NCBI GenBank assembly: GCA_016840645.1
Contig: JAEORY010000244.1
Coordinates: 1 to 6,284 of the forward strand
Length of the DNA stretch: 6,284 nt
DNA from: Candidatus Borrarchaeota archaeon
Lineage (GTDB): Archaea > Asgardarchaeota > Sifarchaeia > Borrarchaeales > Borrarchaeaceae
Reading direction: 5' to 3'
Below the pieces are notes generated by a model that was not told the DNA's origin, did not search any database, and saw nothing but the letters and a program-made list of their open reading frames with translations. Made by a program: the position numbers and the translations under genes. This document shows, piece by piece, positions 1 to 5,855 of the stretch; position 1 is the stretch's first letter, and each line of letters opens with the position of its first letter.

Positions 1-334
1 AATTTCCTAGCACGTTGCTGCCTATGGCGAAGTTTTCGCTACCGCCTACGCAGCAGGTTTGATTTTCAACCGCATGAACAAAGACGAGGTAAGTTGCTAA
101 GAGTTCTACGGTGTCGATAAATACCTCTCGCTTATCATAGTTCGTGGGATCTAGTACTATAACATTCGGTTGTCCTTTTCTTCCAAATTCGAAAGGTATG
201 CCTCGAAATTTCTGTTGTCCGAACGATGCCGGTTCATCATCGAGTCGGTGTCCATCAGGAAAACAGCCACGATCAGTATTGAACGCAGACCCTAAATCAA
301 TTGGTTGAAAGTGGTTTGACGGGGGAACACGCAT
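1..334 (-). CDS. Partial unrecognised protein, N-terminal 111 residues (runs off left edge)
   Basis: The minus strand is open from an ATG at 332-334 to the window edge, 111 codons with no stop. A strong Shine-Dalgarno site (GAGGTGA, 340-346) lies five bases before the ATG, and this fixes the start. There is no signal peptide, so the visible part looks cytoplasmic. The visible pattern is an opening PIDLGSAFN (residues 11-19), an FRGIPFEFG strand (43-51), a NVIVLD strand (57-62) and TYLVFVHAVEN (81-91). This order (DL..FN, then G(I/V)PF.F, then a hydrophobic LxFxHA strand) recalls beta-sandwich modules in poorly characterised carbohydrate-related bacterial proteins, but I cannot name the family. 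It lies downstream of the AOR gene on the same strand, after a 547-base gap. The C-terminal part is outside the window, so no function is assigned. That a gene exists here is fairly sure; its role is not. Confidence 0.72.
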   Translation of the reverse strand, partial: MRVPPSNHFQPIDLGSAFNTDRGCFPDGHRLDDEPASFGQQKFRGIPFEFGRKGQPNVIVLDPTNYDKREVFIDTVELLATYLVFVHAVENQTCCVGGSENFAIGSNVLGN

Positions 335-881
335 CGGAGTCACCTCGAGAGTAGACTATCAGAATTTCGATCTTTTCGGATAATAACGCTGAATCGGTTG
401 TATATTGAGACCTGCTCGCTTACATCAATTAATTTTTTGGGATACTTCGGTAGGTTTTTCATAGACTTGACGTGGTAAGCTCATTGGGTATTAACTGCTT
501 TTTTTCTAGTAAAATCGCTCCGAGAAACGCTTGCATAAATTTGTAAATTCCAGTAGTAAAGATTGAGGTGTAACAGCGTTGAGTCATTCGAACTCTGTCT
601 GCGACTGTCGATTTACTTATGAGTTTATTATTCACAAACAATCTTATCACTCATCGTTTGAAATAACTCTCTGGAGAAATAAAGGTAATGTAAGTGATGC
701 AATTCCTTTTCACGAAATAAATGTAGAACGTTGTTGTTACTATCCATATAACAAGGGTACCAAAGATCCCACTTTACAAAATATGTTGTAGACGACTTGT
801 TGCTTGCCTCGCTCTTCATTGAACTCAACGGACCAAAGATATCCTGACAAAATAGTACATAGGTCACACTGCGAAATTTCT
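335..881 (-). other. 547-base gap with no intact gene; possible decayed coding sequence
   Basis: This stretch separates the AOR gene from the left-edge gene. On the minus strand it holds three short consecutive open frames in shifting registers: roughly 867-628, 650-459 and 462-340. None has a good ribosome binding site or a recognisable full domain. The first contains WDLWYPCYMDSNNNVLHLF (about 724-668). This loosely resembles the tryptophan- and aspartate-rich strand near the start of five-bladed propeller glycosidases (GH43/GH32-like, W.....P....DG..HLFY). The series could be a frameshifted remnant of such a gene, or chance. Weak AT-rich self-complementarity spans the AOR stop codon (AATTCTC with GAGAAATT), but without a T-run I do not call it a terminator. 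I see no RNA gene or mobile element end here. Confidence 0.4.
340..346 (-). promoter_or_regulatory. Ribosome binding site of the left-edge gene
   Basis: GAGGTGA on the minus strand with a five-base spacer to the ATG at 332-334. It is the main evidence that the partial left-edge frame starts here and is translated. The TGA inside it also closes a 40-codon open frame (340-462) that I do not regard as a gene. Confidence 0.7.
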
Positions 882-2798
882 CTAAACGGAGAATTCATTT
901 TTATCATCTATAATTGATTCTAATTGATAATCATATATAGTTTGTAAAGTTGGAATGCCACGTTCGTCCCAGCCCATCATTAGATAGAAATTGTGGATAG
1001 AGAGTTGAAACTTAGATAGATCTAACATATCACCTTTTCTTCTCCCCTCTTGCAATGGTTCAACGAAGAAACGCTGTGGCAGTAAATCGTCTTGAGACGT
1101 AAAACCGGTTACGTGATTAAACCACCGCATAATGTGCGTGCGTCGTTCGCCGGTGCGCATAATTTCGTAGGAGCTAGTCTCCCAACCGGTGACAGCGTGC
1201 AATATTCCAGCCATTTTCTCCAATGAAAGAAGCCTTGTAGGTGCGACTGCGAAAATACAGAATAGGTAAGCGTCTGCAGCAGACCAAAGGTTGAATAGAG
1301 CCTTGAAATTCCGCACCTTGTCAATCCCAATATAATCCATAGGTATACGATCCAATATCCCTATCGTTCTTGACAAATCTAGGGTATGTGCCCAACCAAC
1401 AGTAGTATCAAAGTCCCAGTCATGTTCGCAGATTTCATATCGGGGTCCAACAGGTGCAATCGCATATCCCAGTGCCAAATTTGACTGACTCCGCGGTTCG
1501 AATGGTACCATCTCCATTCCCTTAACCTGCATCGCATACTGCTCGGCACCACTCCCAATCACTTCTGCTGCCCGTTTCGTGCCCTCCGCTAGGACATCTC
1601 CGAGTCCCCTACGGAATGTTATATCGTCAATCATTTTTAATGCAGCTGCAGCGTCTCCAAAGTTTAACTCGCGATCGGCGTTCATTCCCTTCTTTAATAT
1701 TCCCTTGTCGAACAACTCCATTGCAAACGAAATAGTGAATCCTAATGAGGTTGGATCTAGACCATATTGATTGCACAAATTGTTAGCAGTCAGTGTGACG
1801 TCTAAATCACCTATACCAATATTAGGACCCATTGTCCCAGTTACTTCCTGATGAATACCGCTTGACCGATTATCAAGCTCAGGCAAACCGTTCGGAAGTA
1901 CTGACTTAATACAATTATTTGGACACCCTGGGCATATTAAATCTTCAATTCTGTGTTCTAAAAACCTTTCAGTTTTGAAGGAATCTACTTGTTTAAAAGC
2001 GCATTTACTATAGTTGTTCACACAAAGAGCTGCATCTAAACCGTGAAGGTAAATCCAGTCGCTAAAACCCGGTTGGTCGTATTGCCACTTGGTAAGATCA
2101 TTCTTCTCCATTTCGGTTCTATACCAGTCAGTTATCTCATTGAGATACTTTTCATCGTATACAGGCGGTGCGTCAATCGGGTCAACCAGAATAGCTTTAA
2201 CATTTTTAGCTCCCATGATAGCTCCAAAACCCATGCGTTGAACCTGGAATGTGCGATCTGAAACAATTGATGCGAAGCGTACTTTGTTCTCCCCAGCAGG
2301 ACCTATAACAGCGCTGTGAATTTGGGCTCCAAAGGTTCTTTCCAACTCATCAACCACATCTCCGGTGTTTCTTCCCCAGAGATCACTGCTGTCTTGAAAG
2401 CGCGCTTCGCCGTTGCGAACTATAACTGTCACAGGGCGTTTTGATTTACCAACCAACGCAATCACATCCGCTCCGCATTGTTTCAGGCTTGTTCCAAACG
2501 GTCCTTCCGTGCGTGCTTCGCCGATCCCTCCGGTAAGAGGAGACTTTGCGACAACGGCGAACCGAGCAAGTCCAGGCGCCATGTGTCCAGCCACAACACT
2601 AGAAGCAAAAATAAGCGGTACCTGCGGATCGAATGGATCAAGATCCTTACAGTTGGTTTCAAAAAGTAGTTTGGCCCCAAGTAGTCCGCCGCCAACAAAG
2701 CACCGCCAGAAAATATCATTCCTTTCTTCTATATGTGATGATTGGGTTGATAGATCAACCCAGAGAATTTTCCCGGAGTAGCCATAATGCCTGTTCAT
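882..2798 (-). CDS. Aldehyde:ferredoxin oxidoreductase family tungsten/molybdenum enzyme
   Basis: A 638-residue protein, full length for the AOR family (about 600-700). The family oxidises aldehydes to carboxylic acids with ferredoxin as acceptor, using a bis-pyranopterin W (or Mo) cofactor and one [4Fe-4S] cluster in the cytoplasm. The N-terminal domain (about 1-205) shows GYSGKILWVDLS (6-17), GGGLLGAKLL (36-45), the APGLARFAVVAKSPLTGGIG run (74-93), IGPAGENKVRFA (165-176) and FGAIMGAKNVKAI (191-203), all typical of the pterin-binding domain. The cluster ligands are clear: Cys289, Cys292 and Cys296 in CPGCPNNC, plus Cys514 in the C-terminal domain, with almost the same spacing as Pyrococcus furiosus AOR. 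His459 in the segment EICEHDWDFD, near the position of the family's active-site histidine, is a candidate catalytic residue. No signal peptide. The start is supported by AAAGGGA (2805-2811) six bases before the ATG. It is isolated by gaps of about 550 bases on both sides, so it probably has its own promoter. The substrate cannot be read from the sequence, and cofactor synthesis genes are not in the window. Confidence 0.95.
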   Translation of the reverse strand: MNRHYGYSGKILWVDLSTQSSHIEERNDIFWRCFVGGGLLGAKLLFETNCKDLDPFDPQVPLIFASSVVAGHMAPGLARFAVVAKSPLTGGIGEARTEGPFGTSLKQCGADVIALVGKSKRPVTVIVRNGEARFQDSSDLWGRNTGDVVDELERTFGAQIHSAVIGPAGENKVRFASIVSDRTFQVQRMGFGAIMGAKNVKAILVDPIDAPPVYDEKYLNEITDWYRTEMEKNDLTKWQYDQPGFSDWIYLHGLDAALCVNNYSKCAFKQVDSFKTERFLEHRIEDLICPGCPNNCIKSVLPNGLPELDNRSSGIHQEVTGTMGPNIGIGDLDVTLTANNLCNQYGLDPTSLGFTISFAMELFDKGILKKGMNADRELNFGDAAAALKMIDDITFRRGLGDVLAEGTKRAAEVIGSGAEQYAMQVKGMEMVPFEPRSQSNLALGYAIAPVGPRYEICEHDWDFDTTVGWAHTLDLSRTIGILDRIPMDYIGIDKVRNFKALFNLWSAADAYLFCIFAVAPTRLLSLEKMAGILHAVTGWETSSYEIMRTGERRTHIMRWFNHVTGFTSQDDLLPQRFFVEPLQEGRRKGDMLDLSKFQLSIHNFYLMMGWDERGIPTLQTIYDYQLESIIDDKNEFSV

Positions 2799-2874
2799 AT
2801 CATATCCCTTTCATTGTGTACCGTTATATACGATTGCAACTCGTTGGGCATACGTTTTTTTACTGATCGTCTTC

Positions 2875-2886
2875 ACTACTAGTAGT
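2875..2886. repeat. 12-base perfect palindrome upstream of the AOR gene
   Basis: ACTACTAGTAGT is exactly self-complementary and centred about 82 bases before the AOR start codon. A TTGATA hexamer lies about 17 bases upstream of it on the minus strand, so it sits where a repressor operator overlapping a promoter could be. Palindromes of this length also occur by chance, and no second copy is present in the window. Confidence 0.25.
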
Positions 2887-3172
2887 ATCACGGTAAAATT
2901 TATCAAGAAAGTTCTTGTTCCATGTTATCTAACACATTTCGATGTATTTTTTTATAGTCGCCGATTGAACTATCATCTTTGATCCCAATATTTGTGTTGA
3001 TGATTCGTAAGATCACTTACAGATAGTCTCAGAATAATTTCCTGTAAGACCTCCATCTTTCGCACTTGTTTTTACCCAACACACAAATACAACTCATTCA
3101 TCAACTCATTTAATGGCGCCGAAATTAGAGGGTTTATCTCCAAATCTTTACGATATAGAGTTTGTAGTATTG

Positions 3173-3222
3173 TGGCTGTCAAGATTCACATAGAAACCTG
3201 AAGAGCGTGATCTTGACAGCCA
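3173..3222. repeat. Long inverted repeat (hairpin) downstream of the solute-binding protein gene
   Basis: The arms TGGCTGTCAAGAT (3173-3185) and ATCTTGACAGCCA (3210-3222) are perfect 13-base complements. The stem extends by three more pairs (CAC 3187-3189 with GTG 3207-3209) around a single bulged T at 3186, leaving a 17-base loop. It lies about 130 bases past the solute-binding protein stop codon. No T-run follows it on either strand, so it does not look like a standard intrinsic terminator. It could stabilise the 3' end of the transporter mRNA, mark an RNA-processing site, or be the relic of a mobile element. Confidence 0.75.
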
Positions 3223-3353
3223 TTTCCTTCTAATACTATGAAATGCTTGTGGGGTTGAGGGCGTCCATCCTCCCTCAAGGTCCATTCCAATATAGAACGC
3301 TGACCGCAGTCTGTTACTCCACCTTTCTAAGACCACTTTTCTTTAGAAACAAG

Positions 3354-4637
3354 TTATTTAACTACGTTTTGTACATTTTGGGCAGCGACTTCTGGGCTAA
3401 TTAGATTTCCAGCAACTGCTTGGATATTTGTTTGATGTGTTTCTTTCAGTTCTTCGTCAATTAGCCATGAAAGCCATGTAACAGTGACGTCGACTAGTGG
3501 TAGAAACTCTTTTGTAACGAGATCCATCTGAGGTATTACATCTTTACGAGATGCAAGTGGAGAATCATCTAATTCCGTCAATTTCTTAGTGACTTCCTTG
3601 CTGGTCATATATTTAACTAGGTCAATTGCCGGCTGCAATTTTATATCTGAGATTTTGCTATAGATTCCAATCCCCAGAGCAAATCCTCCGCTTGCTCCCA
3701 AGCGTTTCTCTGGAGTAAGAAAAGGCCAATGTGTGACACCAAGGCGGAAATTTCCTGCGATTGCCTTTTTCAGCATAGGGGCTGCCCATGTTCCACTGTG
3801 AAACATAGCTGCTTTACCGGTAACGAAAAGGTTAGTTGCAGTATTTTCATCTATAGCACTAATATTATCTACCCACACTCCGTCATCATTGAATCGCTTA
3901 ATCCAACGATATGCCTCCAATGCCTCAGGGTCAGTATATTTGCGCTTGCCATCCAAAATATCGAGCACGTATTTTGCTGGTTCATCAGTAAGTTGAATTA
4001 GCATCTCATCCCAGATAGGTTTCCATCTGGCTGCTGGTGATCCAACTGTTAAAAGTGGTCCTATGCCGTTTTGCCTCAACGTCTTACTTACCATCACCAT
4101 ATCTTCGTAGGTATCTGGTAATTCTATTCCATATTTGTTGAAGATATCCTTGTTATAGTAAATAGCCATTAGATCTAGACCGTCCATTGCTAGTCCATAG
4201 AGACGGTCATCCTTGACATAGATGTAAGCGGGATGTTCAAGCCTGAAAGCACTTGTATCACCTACAATGTCTGTTAAGTCTAGTAAAGCATTTAACGCTA
4301 TCAAACTCAATACAATAGATCCATCGAGAAAGAGAACATCTAACTCAGATTCAGCTGCCGCAGCCGCACTTAACCGTCCGTAATATTCTTCCCAAGGTAC
4401 TGAACTAAATTCATAACTCTGATCTGGATGATTAATCATGTATGGATCAAGAACCTGTTTGTACCAATCTTCGGCGTAGGGAACTGCATTTAGAAAATTC
4501 CAGTGAATTTTCTCTGCAGATTCTTTTACTTGTTGTCCGCCACCCATTGCATTAGGCCCCACGAAAAGCACCAAAACTGTAGATATAGCTATTATTGCGA
4601 ATGACTGGTGAATTTTTTTTATAATGGTGTAATTCAT
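3354..4637 (-). CDS. Extracellular solute-binding protein, family 1 (CUT1 sugar ABC transporter)
   Basis: A 427-residue periplasmic binding protein, usual length for the MalE/UgpB-like family that captures sugars or related solutes and delivers them to the membrane permeases. The N-terminus has a basic segment (MNYTIIKKIHQ), a hydrophobic core (about 13-27) and a likely signal-peptidase I region near PNAMGGGQQ (28-36). The whole protein lacks cysteine, so it is not a lipoprotein. Family hallmarks are SSVPWEEYYGRLSAAAAA (78-95), DVLFLDGS (100-107), LYGLAMDGLDLMAIYYNKDIF (146-166), then FVTGKAAMFHSGTWAAPMLK (271-290) and PAIDLVKYMTSKE (336-348). A good AGGAG (4645-4649) lies seven bases before the ATG. 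It is downstream of a partial CUT1 permease, with a ureohydrolase gene between them, so the three are probably co-transcribed. A short leader hairpin may modulate it. The ligand is unknown. The AGGGQQ-like mature N-terminus recalls spirochaete binding proteins. Confidence 0.95.
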   Translation of the reverse strand: MNYTIIKKIHQSFAIIAISTVLVLFVGPNAMGGGQQVKESAEKIHWNFLNAVPYAEDWYKQVLDPYMINHPDQSYEFSSVPWEEYYGRLSAAAAAESELDVLFLDGSIVLSLIALNALLDLTDIVGDTSAFRLEHPAYIYVKDDRLYGLAMDGLDLMAIYYNKDIFNKYGIELPDTYEDMVMVSKTLRQNGIGPLLTVGSPAARWKPIWDEMLIQLTDEPAKYVLDILDGKRKYTDPEALEAYRWIKRFNDDGVWVDNISAIDENTATNLFVTGKAAMFHSGTWAAPMLKKAIAGNFRLGVTHWPFLTPEKRLGASGGFALGIGIYSKISDIKLQPAIDLVKYMTSKEVTKKLTELDDSPLASRKDVIPQMDLVTKEFLPLVDVTVTWLSWLIDEELKETHQTNIQAVAGNLISPEVAAQNVQNVVK

Positions 4638-4803
4638 AATATTACTCCTCTTTGCTTTTCAATCTTATTTTTATGCTTACATATTTATACGCTTAACCTC
4701 CCGTCAATAATTCTGTGTATTCTAATTTACGGGGGACCTCTCGCTAAGATAATGCATTTACAAATAGATACTAAGCTCTCTGCAATAAAATCGAATAGCA
4801 TGG
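4638..4803 (-). promoter_or_regulatory. Intercistronic leader of the solute-binding protein gene with small hairpin
   Basis: This 166-base AT-rich spacer precedes the binding protein gene. The arms CCCGT (4700-4704) and ACGGG (4729-4733) can pair, with three further pairs inside after one mismatch. A TTGACG hexamer (4700-4705 on the minus strand) overlaps one arm and is followed by TATAAAT, but only 12 bases away, so it is not a good sigma-70 promoter. Such a hairpin between operon genes could protect the binding-protein message, which usually needs higher expression than the permeases. Functional evidence from sequence alone is weak. Confidence 0.3.
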
Positions 4804-5781
4804 TTAATTGTTTATAGTACGTGCCGCAAGCATAAAGTATATTATATATGTCGCCAGACTGGCTGTAATTCCACTCGGGTCATAGGTCATACTGAGCTCT
4901 ACAATATCGAAAGCACTAGGTTTGGCTTTGCCAATTATTTTGGCTGCGTGAAGTATTTCACGGGAGGTGAATCCACCAGGTTCCGGTGCTCCGGTGCCAG
5001 GAGCATAGGCTGGATCTATCGCATCAATATCATAGCTCACGTAAAAAGAATTTGTTCCATTCTGCACAACCTCTAATGCTTTTTTTGTAGCAACATCAAC
5101 GCCCATCTTTACGACCTGAGACATACTTATTACCGTTACACCCATTTTCTCACAATATTCCCAGCGTGAGCGTGGGCATGTTGCTCCGCGAGGTCCTACG
5201 ATTGCTACATTCTTCGCCTCGAGATTTGAGATATTTCTGATCACGCTAGCTTCGAAAGATGCGCCTGAATCTTCCTCTCCACCGACGCTTTCCGCTGTAT
5301 CGAGATGAGCATCAAGTACCATCAGTCCGATGGGTCCATCGGTGACTTCACTAAGGAACTTAATTCCGCCAGTTGAAACGGAATGGTCCCCCCCTATCAT
5401 TATTGGTAGGGCTTCGGCACTATAAATATTTTTCATATAGTCGGCGATCATGCGATGTGTTTTTTGCAAATTGACTGGATTTACGGGTACATCACCACAG
5501 TCAGCTATGTTGTATGTTTTTGACAAGTCGATATCTAGTTCGTATAGATAATTTGAAAACTGCCACATAGCAGTTCTTATCGCGTGAGGTGCATAGCTAC
5601 TTCCCGGCCTACCAGTGCAACCTCCTTCGAAAGGGACTCCAACAATGCCAACATTTATTTTGTTTTTCTTTAGTTCTTCAGGATTAGCAGGAACATATGG
5701 AGCTCTAAAAAACGTTGGAACCCCAGCTATACCAATAGTATCATCATATAAACTATCTCTCATTGATTGCTTTTCTGTCAT
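4804..5781 (-). CDS. Ureohydrolase family protein (agmatinase-like) with altered active-site His
   Basis: A 325-residue member of the arginase/agmatinase superfamily, which uses two Mn ions to hydrolyse a guanidino group to urea plus an amine in the cytoplasm. The motifs are in order: GGDHS (130-134, His133), DAHLD (157-161, Asp157, His159, Asp161), SYDIDAIDPAYAPGTGAPEPGG (249-270, Asp251, Asp253) and the late Glu295 in FDIVE. All six expected metal ligands and the guanidinium-binding glutamate are therefore present. One key position differs: after DAHLDT the family normally has a His-Gly pair (His163 in E. coli SpeB, equivalent to His141 of rat arginase I), but here it is Ser172-Gly173. The ELSM segment also departs from the usual E(V/I)xP. 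Start choice is secure: AGGAGGT (5788-5794) lies six bases before the ATG. It sits between a CUT1 permease gene and its binding protein gene, which links it to an imported solute. It could be agmatinase, guanidinobutyrase or another guanidino or ureido hydrolase; the gene name speB is not justified. Confidence 0.93.
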   Translation of the reverse strand: MTEKQSMRDSLYDDTIGIAGVPTFFRAPYVPANPEELKKNKINVGIVGVPFEGGCTGRPGSSYAPHAIRTAMWQFSNYLYELDIDLSKTYNIADCGDVPVNPVNLQKTHRMIADYMKNIYSAEALPIMIGGDHSVSTGGIKFLSEVTDGPIGLMVLDAHLDTAESVGGEEDSGASFEASVIRNISNLEAKNVAIVGPRGATCPRSRWEYCEKMGVTVISMSQVVKMGVDVATKKALEVVQNGTNSFYVSYDIDAIDPAYAPGTGAPEPGGFTSREILHAAKIIGKAKPSAFDIVELSMTYDPSGITASLATYIIYFMLAARTINN

Positions 5782-5802
5782 TTGAAGACCTCCTCTATAT
5801 AA

Positions 5803-5820
5803 AATCTTAACAACAAGATT
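5803..5820. repeat. Small AT-rich hairpin just upstream of the ureohydrolase ribosome binding site
   Basis: AATCTT and AAGATT (perfect six-base arms, 5803-5808 and 5815-5820) flank a six-base loop in the 74-base spacer between the permease stop and the ureohydrolase start. On the minus strand the stem is followed by TTAT, so it resembles a very weak terminator or attenuator. It ends only a few bases before the Shine-Dalgarno site. Low stability makes a real role doubtful. Confidence 0.25.
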
Positions 5821-5855
5821 AGTAATCAGTTACGCATTACTCATTTAAACCTCAT

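Larger units (their letters stand above)
2799..3353 (-). other. 555-base gap upstream of the AOR gene; leader and promoter region, no intact gene
   Basis: No convincing gene is present. The part nearest AOR (2799 to about 2900) is AT-rich and probably holds its promoter and leader, but I cannot pick a confident -35/-10 pair. A 12-base palindrome and a long hairpin are listed separately. A minus-strand frame at 2903-3016 (37 codons, GTG start, no ribosome binding site) includes NIGIKDDSSIGDYKKIHR. This faintly resembles the GIKDSSGD segment of dihydrodipicolinate synthase-family aldolases and could be a gene relic. A 62-codon frame at 3148-3336 overlaps the hairpin and resembles nothing I know. 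Confidence 0.5.

Noticed and set aside
11..100. Plus-strand 29-codon frame with a protein-like look (VAAYGEVFATAYAAGLIF)
   Set aside because: It is bounded by stops on both sides and is antisense to the better supported left-edge gene with its strong ribosome binding site.
579..791. 70-codon plus-strand frame in the left gap
   Set aside because: It has no plausible domain, and it opposes the direction of all genes and of the possible gene relic.
2413..2781. 122-codon plus-strand open frame
   Set aside because: It lies wholly antisense to the conserved N-terminal domain of the AOR gene and its translation has no recognisable pattern; it is a shadow frame.
3148..3336. 62-codon minus-strand frame between the binding protein and AOR genes
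   Set aside because: It has no ribosome binding site, no family resemblance, and its 3' half is the inverted repeat.
3310..3353. Intrinsic terminator just after the solute-binding protein gene
   Set aside because: Only a short AT palindrome (TTTCT/AGAAA) with a two-base loop is present and no T-run follows.
3729..4001. 90-codon plus-strand open frame
   Set aside because: Antisense to the well-supported solute-binding protein; composition is not protein-like.
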